A stretch of 17,530 nucleotides of DNA from Subdoligranulum variabile (GTDB lineage Bacteria; Bacillota; Clostridia; Oscillospirales; Ruminococcaceae): NCBI GenBank assembly GCA_003343905.1, contig QAKI01000004.1, forward strand, positions 1 to 17,530, read 5' to 3'. Positions 5,296 through 13,401 of the stretch are shown here, piece by piece (the first letter of the stretch is position 1; each line of letters opens with the position of its first letter). The translations under genes were made by a program, and so were the position numbers. The notes below the pieces were generated by a model, which saw only the letters and a list, made by a program, of their open reading frames with translations, did no database searches and had not been told where the DNA came from.

Positions 5296-7935
5296 TTACA
5301 TCTTTCTAAGTCTATCCAATAACTCTCCGACGGTAATCGCACCGTCCATCTCCTGTTTGTCGAAGACCATGAAATAGCGATACTGTTCGCCGGCTTTGTT
5401 CGCCCAAGTAGTTCCGAGTTCCACCTTGTTGCGGCTGTCGGAATTATCCAATTGATCGCCCTTGGTTTCAACGAGAACCGTCATGCCGCTTTTGAGCCGC
5501 ACGATGAAATCGGGATAGTGGTTGATATAACCGCTTATGCCGAATCCCACGCCTCGTTCGGGGTTGCGATGCCAGAACAAGACATTTCCGAGGGCCGCTA
5601 CGGCATTGATGACCTTATATTCCCAATCGTTCATGTCGCCCTCTTCGGTGTACAAACCCTTCGACAACCCTTTTGAGATGGTACGTAAAGTCATCGTTTC
5701 AGGCAGTTTGTAGCGCGGTTCGCATTTGATCTGTCCCGTATCGAGCCATTTTCTGAATACCTCCTTTTGGTGCTTGCCCAGCAGTTCGCCGATTTTGTTG
5801 CGTATGGCAGCCGTCGTTTGAGGTTCGAATGTATATAAATCGGCAATCTGCTCGGAATCGAAATCCTTGATTGCGTCCTTGATATAGCGGGCTATTTGCG
5901 GTTCGGCGATTTCGTCGAACCGGATGTTTTTGGCAATCGCTGCGGCCAGCTGCTCTTTCTTCGCTTCGGGTGGCAAAGAGATGAAATGTTCCTTAATTAC
6001 CGCCAGCTGTTTAGTCGACAGATTGAATCGTTCGGGGCGGTATTCGTCGTTGCCGACCTTCGCCAGATCGACTCGCACGGCCTCGACATCCGCCCGTGTG
6101 AAGTCGACGTTGTGGTCTTGTTTATCCAGATCGAAACCTTCGTTCAGCATTGACTTCTCTAACGGGACGTATGCCCCTTCCTCCTCGAATATCGAACCTT
6201 GGTTTACGCGTCTGACGAATACCGGAAGAACGATCTTCGCCGCTTCCTCTCTGAAAAACTCCTTTATCGGATATTGATCTATCATGTCTCTTAGGTCATT
6301 CGGGATGTCGTCGTCATGGTTGGCGGCAACTTCCATTTGTTTGTCGTATTCCTCGCTCTCCTGCCGTGCAAAAGTTTCCAGCTCAGTAGTCGTTTGGGGA
6401 GTCGGATTGTTTATAGCACCCCTAATTGCTTCGGTGTCTATTTCCGGCAGCTCGACCGTCTCGCCAGCTGTCGGAGCGGCGGGCCGTTCCGTCTGTTCTT
6501 CGGGATTGTCGAACAACCCGATCTGGCTGCCCGGCTGAGGCTTAGCTTCTGCCGGAGCGGCTTCGGCTACCCGATAGTCCTTCTTGCTGAATCCGGCGCG
6601 ATTCAGACTGTCGATGATATCCTCAATCGTTGCACGGAAATCGGCCGACGAAGTGAAGACGTAGGATAGATTCAACAAATCGTCCCGATGTTTGGTCGTA
6701 TAAGGAAGTCGCAGCACACGGCCGAGAATCTGCTCGATATCCATGCGCGACGATTTATTGGCCAGCGATGCCAGAATGTAGGCGAACGGACAGTCCCAGC
6801 CCTCTTTCAGTGCATTGACCGTAATGATGTAACGCACCGGACAGTCGCAGGACAACAGGTCGGTGTTTTTGATTTCGTCCTTGCTCGCCGTCTTGATTTT
6901 TATCTGCTCTTCGGGAATCCCGATGTCGGTCAGCTGCTTCTTTATCTTGTCGAACGTAATGTTGTCGTCGGCCGTTTTCGGCTGGGCCTGAAACAGCACG
7001 ATGGGGCGGATGTAGCGTCCGCCGTCGGCTTCCAGCTCAATGGCTTTCCGCTCCAAGCTGCGTTGCAGGTTGATGGCGCTCGTTATGACATCGGAAGTCG
7101 AACGGTGGTTGTAGACGATGACCGGCAGCTTTACCATGTTGGCCCGTTTGAGTTTCATGGCATCCACGAAACTGATGATGTTGCTCTTCTTGCGGGGTGT
7201 CGCCGTCAGGTCGAGGATGAAACACGGATTGATGCTTTTCAGCATATCCACACGCAGGTCGGCCTCGAAGTTGTGGCTCTCGTCGATAATGACTACCGGA
7301 TTCAGATACGACAGCACCTGAATCAATCCCGTTTCGTCCGACCCCTCCACGCGCTTGGTCATCGTGTCGTAGAGTTTGGCATAATCCGCCAGATTCTCGT
7401 TTTCGCGATAGACACGCCGTCCGTCTTTGTTGTTCGCCGCGAACGACTGCACGCTCAACACGAAAATGGTCAGCTGCTCGCGGATTTCCGTCGGACTGAT
7501 GCCGTGCCCGAACAGCGCCGATTCCTTGTCTACCACGCGCACCGCATTCCCGAAATGGCTGTCTATCTTCTGCCGGTAGGGATGCGATGGGTCGTTCAGG
7601 TTCTTGTAAGTCTGTTGCAGAATCGTGTCGGAGGGGACGAACCACGCCACGACTTTCGGTTTCTCCGTCGGCTGCTTCTCGAAAATCGTCCGCAGCGCAT
7701 TGCAGGCTATGAAGGTCTTTCCTCCGGCTGTCGGAACCTTTACCGTCACATGGGGCACGCTCGTCACGCTGTTGTCGTAAGGACGCAAGTAGGCGTGGTC
7801 GAGCGATGCCAGCGACACGCCTTTGGCACTCCAAAAATTATTGAATGCCACGTCCAGCCGTTCGTCCTTCTCCAATTGTTCGAGAAACCGTTCGAGGTCG
7901 GCGATTACTTCGCGTTGATATTGTTTGAGTTCCAT
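5296..7935 (-). CDS. res: Type III restriction-modification system, restriction (Res) subunit
   Basis: A complete 879-residue superfamily 2 translocase/nuclease. Walker A is PTAGGKT (68-74) and Walker B is DESH (218-221) in VVIIDESHNF. Motif III is LTATP (243-247), motif V is KEGWDCP (377-383) and motif VI is QILGRVLR (402-409). The C-terminal nuclease shows PDFIVRL (Pro808-Asp809) and VETKG (Glu823-x-Lys825). The segment at about 460-540 is low-complexity, rich in Pro, Ala and Glu, and probably a linker. Type III Res uses ATP to act with Mod and cuts when two unmodified, inversely oriented sites communicate. It begins 3 bp after the mod stop. Every motif is intact, although the partner mod gene appears broken in this sequence. 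Confidence 0.95.
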   Translation of the reverse strand: MELKQYQREVIADLERFLEQLEKDERLDVAFNNFWSAKGVSLASLDHAYLRPYDNSVTSVPHVTVKVPTAGGKTFIACNALRTIFEKQPTEKPKVVAWFVPSDTILQQTYKNLNDPSHPYRQKIDSHFGNAVRVVDKESALFGHGISPTEIREQLTIFVLSVQSFAANNKDGRRVYRENENLADYAKLYDTMTKRVEGSDETGLIQVLSYLNPVVIIDESHNFEADLRVDMLKSINPCFILDLTATPRKKSNIISFVDAMKLKRANMVKLPVIVYNHRSTSDVITSAINLQRSLERKAIELEADGGRYIRPIVLFQAQPKTADDNITFDKIKKQLTDIGIPEEQIKIKTASKDEIKNTDLLSCDCPVRYIITVNALKEGWDCPFAYILASLANKSSRMDIEQILGRVLRLPYTTKHRDDLLNLSYVFTSSADFRATIEDIIDSLNRAGFSKKDYRVAEAAPAEAKPQPGSQIGLFDNPEEQTERPAAPTAGETVELPEIDTEAIRGAINNPTPQTTTELETFARQESEEYDKQMEVAANHDDDIPNDLRDMIDQYPIKEFFREEAAKIVLPVFVRRVNQGSIFEEEGAYVPLEKSMLNEGFDLDKQDHNVDFTRADVEAVRVDLAKVGNDEYRPERFNLSTKQLAVIKEHFISLPPEAKKEQLAAAIAKNIRFDEIAEPQIARYIKDAIKDFDSEQIADLYTFEPQTTAAIRNKIGELLGKHQKEVFRKWLDTGQIKCEPRYKLPETMTLRTISKGLSKGLYTEEGDMNDWEYKVINAVAALGNVLFWHRNPERGVGFGISGYINHYPDFIVRLKSGMTVLVETKGDQLDNSDSRNKVELGTTWANKAGEQYRYFMVFDKQEMDGAITVGELLDRLRKM

Positions 7936-7938
7936 AGT

Positions 7939-9577
7939 CTAAAATCGTTTGATGTCACGCGGGATTTTCTTGAAGACGATGTTTTTCGCCGCCATGTCCT
8001 CTTTCGACAGCGTGCAGACATCGGCGTAGATGACATACTGCTCGGCCCGTTCCGTTACTATATGAAGCGTGTCCACTCCGAGCGTCGTCAGACGGTCGCG
8101 TTCGTAGTAGAAATAGTAACCCGTGGCGTTATGGGTGTCCAGCAGGTATTTCGACGCTTCAGTGCGCTTGCGCTCCAAATGCCGTTTGGTCTCGGTGTAG
8201 TAGATGTATTCGCGAATCTTCTCCTCACCGATGTTTTCGTTAAGGTTTTTCTCTTCGTCGAACATCGGTTCTCCCAATTCGTAGTAATCGAACGCTCCTC
8301 CCGTACCGGCTGTTGCGTTCTTACCCTCGCCATAACCACGCATGACCCGACGCACCCGCTCGGCGGTAATGCTTTCGGCATAATCCTCCATCTCCACAAG
8401 GATAAATTTGCGATTGCCTCCGTCTTTCTTATTCAAATTCAGCACTGCATGGGCCGTCGTTCCCGAACCGGCAAAAGAGTCGAGGATAATATCATCGGGA
8501 CTGCATAAGAAGTTTATAATATATTCGATTAACGAAACATCTTTGGGATAATCAAAAATTTTTTTGTCATTAAAAATAGCTGTTAATGTCGCACCTCCTT
8601 GTTCGGTCGTTCCAACGCAATCTTCATCATCAATTAAGTTTCTCGGTACTTCCGAAGAATATGCGGCTTTGTCATACCTCGGGGCTAACGATCTACCTTT
8701 AAAGATGATTTTCGTTCCTTTCTCTATCTCGTTCCCAAGATTGTCTTGTGTCCAAATAAATCTGGATTCTAATTCTATATCGTTTTCAAATTTACTATTT
8801 CTAAACCATACGTTTTTAAGTAGAATAACTTCATTTTTCTTTGTCCCGTACACTCCTGCTTTGAAAAAGAAATCATCTTTCATTGTTGAACAAACCACCG
8901 TGTGCGGGAAAATCAATTTTTTTACTTGATTTGTAGTTTTAATCAACGGATTATCAGCTTCATTTACTTTATATAATCCATTAAACCTCTGTATTGCATT
9001 TGTATTTTGAGCATAGCTAAGCACATACTCTAAACACTTTTTTGTCCTATGGGAAAGATTTGATGGCGAGTATGTTTTATGCCAAGAGAATATGTCAATA
9101 AAATTATTCACTCCGAAAATTTCATCGCAAAGCAGTTTCAGATTGGCGAGTTCATTGTCATCAATCGAAATAAATATCGTTCCGTCCTCCGCCAACAACT
9201 TATGCAGCAGTTTCAGCCGGGATACATCATGCAGAGCCACTTGTCGTGGCGGCTCAAATCCTCGCCCTGCTTGCCCACGACCTCGCCCAGCCACTTCTTG
9301 ATTTTCGGGTCGTTCACGTTGTCGTTGTAAACCCACTTTTCGTTGCCCGTGTTGTACGGTGGATCGATATAGATGCACTTCACGCGACCTTCTCTGGCAG
9401 CAGCGATTTCAGCGCCTCCAAGTTGTCGCCGTGTATGATTTTGTTGTCGCTCTCCGTCGGTGTCCGGTCGCCGTCATCCTCCGCCCGAAACCCGTACTTG
9501 TGTTCCAGCACCCGATACGGTACATCGTGATGATGATTGACTACTTTATCTTTTCCTATCCAAGTCAGTGTAGGCAT
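7939..9577 (-). pseudogene. mod: Type III modification (Mod) DNA N6-adenine methyltransferase, interrupted by two frameshifts
   Basis: The gene is read in three pieces. It opens MPTLTWIGKDKVVNHHHDVPY at 9577 and continues to LKSLLPE, where the frame ends at 9380. The next frame gives GRVKCIYIDPPYNTGNEKW (motif IV, DPPY) through LSRHDKWLCMMYP, ending in a TGA at 9215-9213. The third frame resumes LKLLHKLLAEDGTIFISIDDNE and runs to the end, with motif I as DSFAGSGTTAHAV. One missing base near 9388-9392 (an AA run) and one near 9219-9221 (a CCC run) explain both breaks; restoring them gives about 546 residues, a normal Mod length. Motif IV before motif I is the beta-class order. As written, no single polypeptide holds both the DPPY and FxGxG motifs. 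Sequencing error is a real alternative to a true pseudogene. Confidence 0.88.
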
Positions 9578-9579
9578 AG

Positions 9580-10695
9580 CTATTCTTCAACTATTTTGGG
9601 TTCTATAATTTCTTCGTTAGGCTTTAATTCGTCAGGTGTGTCTACGTAGATAATTCTTTCGTTATCTTCAAATCTGGGTTTGACCGGTATAGTCAGCTTT
9701 CCATCTTTTTGGTAATCTCTGGATAACAGCTTCCATTGGACAATGATTTCTTCGACGTTATCTTCTGGCTTTACTCCAATGGTAAAGTTATCAAAATCAT
9801 TTTTCAATAATCGCGTTTGTTGTGGTCTAAATTCTAAAACATTACACCATTGAGTTTCAAATAGTTCCCTTTCTCGGTCTATTTTGTCGTTGATAGAAGC
9901 AACAACTGCTTGATTCATCAGATAATTGTTACAATAATTAACCTTGCAACTTAATTTTTGGCAGTTGTCTATTTGTATATAAATTTTATAATCGTCAATG
10001 GTTGTAGATCCGATATTAGAAACTTCAAAATATATATCACACCATCGGTAATCAACATTAGACGTTTGATTAAAAATCGATACTGGCGGAATAATTGATG
10101 CCCATATATCTTCTGTATAATTTCGTTCACGCAATTTGTATTTTTGGGTTATGCGGAAGTATTCAGGATGTAATGCATCATCGTCATCATCTAATGATAT
10201 GGATATATTTACATCCGAATTATCTGCATATTGGCAGTTGTTTATATACCAATTATATGTCAAGCGATGCTCTTTGAGCAAATCAACAATATCCTCCCAA
10301 GAAAAGATGTCTATTGCAAACCCACCATTGGTAATATTTTCGACATTTTTTTCTCTAATATATTCTTCGATTGCTGCATCTTTAACAGCGGTAGTGGCAA
10401 AATAAAACGCTTTTAAGGCAGGTTTGAAATTTTTGGCTTTTGTAATTTCGGCGTCTATCTCTTTTTTCGTAAGTTGGGCGTGAGTGTAATTATCTTTACC
10501 TTTACATTGAATACCGTAATATTCAGTGCTACCATTCGGTGTCCCATAAATATCCACTCCGCACTGTTTCTGCCCGCTTCGCCCATTGCGCTTAATGATA
10601 TCAGGACAATTCCAGATTTCACCCCACAATTTTTTGCAGAGTAGTTCAAAGTCTTGCCAATTCTCCGGTGGTCGTATTTGTGTGGGAGCTATCAT
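9580..10695 (-). CDS. Mrr-like PD-(D/E)xK nuclease with C-terminal beta-rich domain
   Basis: A 371-residue protein. Residues 10-66 form the nuclease core: NWQDFELLCKKLWGEIWN (helix with Glu17), CGVDIYG (Asp48), then YYGIQCKGKD (Gln63-x-Lys65). This is the D...QxK variant common in Mrr-like endonucleases. FKPALKAFYFATTAVKDAAIEEYI near 90-115 continues the fold. The remainder (about 165-371) is beta-rich with no motif I can name and may be a recognition or sensor domain. Similar N-terminal nuclease domains occur fused to ATPases in defence proteins; here it stands alone. Its start overlaps the upstream regulator by 4 nt, and its stop is 2 bp before mod, so it is built into the R-M operon rather than merely next to it. 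Confidence 0.82.
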   Translation of the reverse strand: MIAPTQIRPPENWQDFELLCKKLWGEIWNCPDIIKRNGRSGQKQCGVDIYGTPNGSTEYYGIQCKGKDNYTHAQLTKKEIDAEITKAKNFKPALKAFYFATTAVKDAAIEEYIREKNVENITNGGFAIDIFSWEDIVDLLKEHRLTYNWYINNCQYADNSDVNISISLDDDDDALHPEYFRITQKYKLRERNYTEDIWASIIPPVSIFNQTSNVDYRWCDIYFEVSNIGSTTIDDYKIYIQIDNCQKLSCKVNYCNNYLMNQAVVASINDKIDRERELFETQWCNVLEFRPQQTRLLKNDFDNFTIGVKPEDNVEEIIVQWKLLSRDYQKDGKLTIPVKPRFEDNERIIYVDTPDELKPNEEIIEPKIVEE

Positions 10696-10901
10696 GCTTG
10701 TTCTTTACTTTCAATTAGATCTTTCGGGTCGACTTGGAGAATCCTTGCGATTTCGAACAGCTGTTCGAGGCTGGGTTGGCGGCGGTTGCAGGCATAGGCG
10801 TTGACTATGCTGAAACTCTTGCCGAGTTTTTCGGCCAGCCAAGTCTGTTTGATGCCTTTCTCTTCAAGGACTTCTTTTATTCGATTCATGTGTGCAGACA
10901 T
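10692..10901 (-). CDS. XRE-family helix-turn-helix regulator, first gene of the defence operon
   Basis: A 69-residue protein consisting of little more than one HTH: GIKQTWLAEKLGKSFSIVNA followed by RQPSLEQLFEIARILQVDP. An alternative start at Met5 (10889) is possible. Small XRE proteins ahead of restriction genes often act as controller proteins that delay or limit nuclease expression. Here the gene leads an operon with nuclease, mod, res, nuclease and a membrane protein, so autoregulation of the whole unit is a sensible inference. It overlaps the next gene by ATGA. Confidence 0.88.
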   Translation of the reverse strand: MSAHMNRIKEVLEEKGIKQTWLAEKLGKSFSIVNAYACNRRQPSLEQLFEIARILQVDPKDLIESKEQA

Positions 10902-10921
10902 CTTATTCGGTCGATATTTGC

Positions 10922-10933
10922 CATAAAGATATG
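10922..10933. promoter_or_regulatory. Small palindrome upstream of the XRE regulator
   Basis: CATAAAGATATG has perfect 4-bp half-sites (CATA and TATG) about a spacer of four. It lies about 20 bp before the XRE start and overlaps a weak -7-like TATCTTTA on the minus strand. It could be the controller operator, but the half-sites are short. Confidence 0.25.
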
Positions 10934-11012
10934 AAAAAATCCGCTATATTAAAATGAAGCGTTCGAATATTGCGGAATTCGGCAGCGAAACCGAAGTTGC
11001 CATTCCTGATTC

Positions 11013-11139
11013 AGCCATTTCCTTTGATAGCGACCAGCCGATGCCGCCGGAAAGAATATCCGCAAGGTTGGCGTAGCAACTTGCATGACCTTGCGGATTT
11101 CTTTCGGCGGCAATACCTTTGCGGACAAAGGAAATGGCT
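11013..11139 (-). repeat. Long imperfect hairpin between the mobilization and defence modules
   Basis: The outer arms are a 14-bp perfect inverted repeat, AGCCATTTCCTTTG (11013-11026) with its complement at 11126-11139. The inner arms are 11043-11068 and 11088-11111, 24 base pairs broken only by two 1-nt bulges, around a 19-nt loop. An unpaired interval separates outer and inner stems on each side. The right arm can instead fold locally as CCTTTG-CGGA-CAAAGG (11116-11131), so two structures compete. The stop codon of the membrane/coiled-coil gene lies in the outer arm, so this is the 3' end of the mobilization transcript. There is no strong T-run, so it is not a simple terminator. An RNA element, a DNA-level recombination or transfer site, or a processing site are all possible. 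Confidence 0.75.
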
Positions 11140-11807
11140 TATTTGTTTTTCAGTCGGGAGGCATTTTCGTTCAGGCGTTCGGCTTCCCGTTCTTTGAGCC
11201 TTGCTTGTTCTTCCAACTGCACTTTTCGTTTGACGGTTCGTTCATATTCTTCGACATCTCTTTTCATCTCTCGGATTTTGGCGTTGTCGCGGTTCTGTTC
11301 GAATAGTTCTTCCAGTTCGGCAATGCGGTCGGATGTCGCTTTGCCTTTCATTTTGATATAGCGGTATTTCAGGTCATTGTCGATGCGGTCGTAGTTCGGT
11401 CTGGCAGCCCAATACAACATCGTACACAGCAGAACGATTGTCGACATCATGCCTATCATCGCCCAGAATACTCCTTTCGATTCGATAGCGAGCGATATTC
11501 TGTGGTACACGATTCTCGGCGGCAGTTCGGCTGGAATTTCGATTGCTTCGACAGCTGCTTGCAGATTGTCTATACCATCCTGTGTTTTTGCGTTGCTCTG
11601 TTCGATGCGTTCCAATCGTCTGGCAAGCTGGGCTATTATCGTCCGATGCCGCTCTTGTTCGGTGTGAACGATTTGTTCTATTCGTTGCGGCAAATTCGTA
11701 TCGGTCGATTGATTATGCTTTGCCGATAGTTCGGTTTTGATTGTCTTTACCATCGTTTCCTTGAAGTCTTCATACATTTCGTAAGACATCATATTGCCTT
11801 CTTTCAT
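11139..11807 (-). CDS. Mobilization-associated membrane/coiled-coil protein
   Basis: A protein of up to 222 residues that follows the relaxase gene by 17 bp. Residues 40-90 are a predicted coiled coil, 113-135 are one transmembrane segment (VFWAMIGMMSTIVLLCTMLYWAA), and 150-222 are a highly charged Lys/Arg/Glu helix. An AGAAGG sequence lies just before the ATGs at 11792 and 11789, so the true start may be one of these rather than 11807. I do not recognise a family with confidence. Position in the mob operon suggests a role in docking the relaxosome at the membrane. No enzymatic motif is visible. Confidence 0.75.
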   Translation of the reverse strand: MKEGNMMSYEMYEDFKETMVKTIKTELSAKHNQSTDTNLPQRIEQIVHTEQERHRTIIAQLARRLERIEQSNAKTQDGIDNLQAAVEAIEIPAELPPRIVYHRISLAIESKGVFWAMIGMMSTIVLLCTMLYWAARPNYDRIDNDLKYRYIKMKGKATSDRIAELEELFEQNRDNAKIREMKRDVEEYERTVKRKVQLEEQARLKEREAERLNENASRLKNK

Positions 11808-11824
11808 TGTTGCTTGTTTTAGGG

Positions 11825-12907
11825 TTACAATTTCATTTTAGGGTTGTTCACTTTTCGGTCTCGCAGTTTGCGTTTCTGTTCTATCACTGCTATTGCCATC
11901 GCTTCAGCGACGGTGTTGAGTAGTGCCGTAATGCGGGCGATATGTTCTTCGGGACTTTCGCTGGGCTTGCGTTGCAGCTGGGCCGCAGACAATCCGACAG
12001 GCGAATCATTGGGCGGTAACGGCAATGTTCCGATATTATCACCGAAGTTTATCAAACCAGCATCCGCGTGGCCCTTATTGACGCTTCCGCCTGTATTGCC
12101 GAATAGATCGGTGTATGACGACCGATAATTGCCTATGGCCGCACGGAATTCCTTTGCAAGTATATTCCGATACTGGGCTTGTTGCTGTGTCTGCGTAAAG
12201 TGTCGGTTCAGCTTCGAGTAGCTGAATTGCCGGTCTATCTTCGAGCCTGAGAACTCGAATCCGTTTTTGCTGAACAGCACCCCTTGTTTTTGATTGGTCG
12301 AGCCGCAATACTTGTAGCGCATACTAACACCTCGCTCTTTCATCCGAAGCTCCAAGTCGTTCCAACTGCTGCAATTCGGTAAGCTCGTTTTAATTGCGTC
12401 GTATATTTCGTATTTAGTTTTGTCGGGTTCTCGCAGGCGTTCCCGGCGTACCGATTCTTTGCCAGGCGCAAGATGCAGCCCGTATTTCTCGGTCAATGCG
12501 CGACAGACTTTTGCATTGCGGATTTTAATGTTTCTGTCCGATATGGTTTGTCCGTTGTTTCCTACCCGATTATAGACCAGATGGCAGTGTGGATGCGGTT
12601 GGTCGAGATGACGTACCAGCAGGTATTGGGTATCGGTAATTCCCATGCGCTGCATATATTCCTTGGCAATATCCAGCATCAACGCATCTGTCATGCGCGG
12701 CGCATCTTTCGATGAAAACGAAAGGGAGATATGTCCGACGGCATTCTTGATACGTGGGTTCAGTAAGGTTTGGTCTTTGAAATCCTGTATCATATCCCGA
12801 ACATTCGGTGGGGCTATTCCCTCGGCTGCCAATACTCGCGATTGCTTCTTTATCACATATCCAACCGTCCCGGCGAATGACGACCCAGCGATGATTTTAC
12901 CTATCAT
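11825..12907 (-). CDS. Relaxase / mobilization nuclease
   Basis: A 360-residue relaxase of the Pfam Relaxase type found in Bacteroidetes mobilizable elements. The N-terminal region has MIGKIIAGSSFAGTVGYVIKK with Tyr17 as the likely nicking tyrosine. The metal-binding motif is RHLDQPHPHCHLVYNRV, with His105, His107 and His109. GHISLSFSSKDA near 58-69 is the conserved strand between them. The enzyme nicks one strand at oriT and stays attached to its 5' end during transfer. The C-terminal third (about 240-360) is variable. It overlaps the mobC gene by 11 nt, so the two are translated together. There is no fused primase or helicase domain. Confidence 0.93.
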   Translation of the reverse strand: MIGKIIAGSSFAGTVGYVIKKQSRVLAAEGIAPPNVRDMIQDFKDQTLLNPRIKNAVGHISLSFSSKDAPRMTDALMLDIAKEYMQRMGITDTQYLLVRHLDQPHPHCHLVYNRVGNNGQTISDRNIKIRNAKVCRALTEKYGLHLAPGKESVRRERLREPDKTKYEIYDAIKTSLPNCSSWNDLELRMKERGVSMRYKYCGSTNQKQGVLFSKNGFEFSGSKIDRQFSYSKLNRHFTQTQQQAQYRNILAKEFRAAIGNYRSSYTDLFGNTGGSVNKGHADAGLINFGDNIGTLPLPPNDSPVGLSAAQLQRKPSESPEEHIARITALLNTVAEAMAIAVIEQKRKLRDRKVNNPKMKL

Positions 12908-13256
12908 CGCGAAGATTCCTTAACAAGCCCTCAATACTTGTCACAATAGCCGCATGACGGGACACTATACCCGTCAATCCTTTCGCATGGGCAAGGCGGG
13001 TTAGTTGGTTCAGGTTGCGGGCTACGCCTTTGAGCTGGGTCATGAAGTCGAGATGTTCGCGGCACAGACGTTCGCGTACATGACCGGCGGCAATCAATTG
13101 GCGGAGGACTTCGGCTGTTCCATGACCGGAGATGCGGACAAGCGCTTTCAGTTTGAAGTAATGTTCGGCATCGAGCCGTAATGACAGCAGGTATTTCTTG
13201 CGGCGGCCCTCGCTTATGGTAGGTCGTCCGCCTTTGTGAATCGGTATTTGTTTCAT
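12897..13256 (-). CDS. mobC: MobC-family relaxosome accessory protein
   Basis: A 119-residue basic protein. The N-terminal half (GRPTISEGRRKKYLLSLRLD...) has a ribbon-helix-helix look. The C-terminal half has the MobC signature GVARNLNQLTRLAHAKG near 77-93. MobC proteins bind and help melt oriT so that the relaxase can nick it. It is the first gene of the mobC-relaxase-membrane protein operon, with the probable oriT just upstream. Confidence 0.9.
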   Translation of the reverse strand: MKQIPIHKGGRPTISEGRRKKYLLSLRLDAEHYFKLKALVRISGHGTAEVLRQLIAAGHVRERLCREHLDFMTQLKGVARNLNQLTRLAHAKGLTGIVSRHAAIVTSIEGLLRNLRDDR

Positions 13257-13290
13257 GGGTTGATTTCGTGTTAATAGACCAACGGAATGC

Positions 13291-13331
13291 TGCCACCGAG
13301 GTTCGGCGGCACGTTTTTGTACTACAAAAAC
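13291..13331. other. Candidate origin of transfer (oriT)
   Basis: Two inverted repeats lie side by side in the only non-coding gap upstream of mobC. The first is TGCCACCGA-GGT-TCGGCGGCA-like (13291-13311, 9-bp arms with one mismatch). The second is GTTTTTGT-ACT-ACAAAAAC (13313-13331, perfect 8-bp arms). Inverted repeats next to mob genes are typical of oriT. The nick site itself cannot be assigned from sequence alone. Confidence 0.5.
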
Positions 13332-13356
13332 ACAAACTTGCCTTACTAATTGATAG

Positions 13357-13395
13357 AAAATCCGACCCGCCCCGAAGTGCCGGAGCAGGCCGGAT
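13357..13395 (-). terminator. Terminator after the excisionase-like gene
   Basis: A 16-bp stem (13380-13395 with 13360-13375, several G-U pairs in the RNA) closes a 4-nt loop and is followed by TTTT on the minus strand. It begins 7 bp beyond the stop of the HTH gene and would separate that gene from the mob operon. Confidence 0.65.
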
Positions 13396-13401
13396 GAAAT
13401 G

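Noticed and set aside
6688..8508. A 606-codon open frame on the + strand opposite res and mod
   Set aside because: It overlaps both genes antisense and its protein is compositionally odd (many Val, Arg, Phe, His) with no domain; a shadow of the real genes.
9225..9378. An N-terminal extension of the third mod frame, starting MHLYRSTVQHGQ
   Set aside because: This stretch is the out-of-frame reading of the conserved DPPY region. The true reading is in another frame, so it is an effect of the frameshifts.
11013..11139. The long hairpin as a retron msr-msd
   Set aside because: No reverse transcriptase gene exists in the window, and I see no branching-guanosine arrangement.
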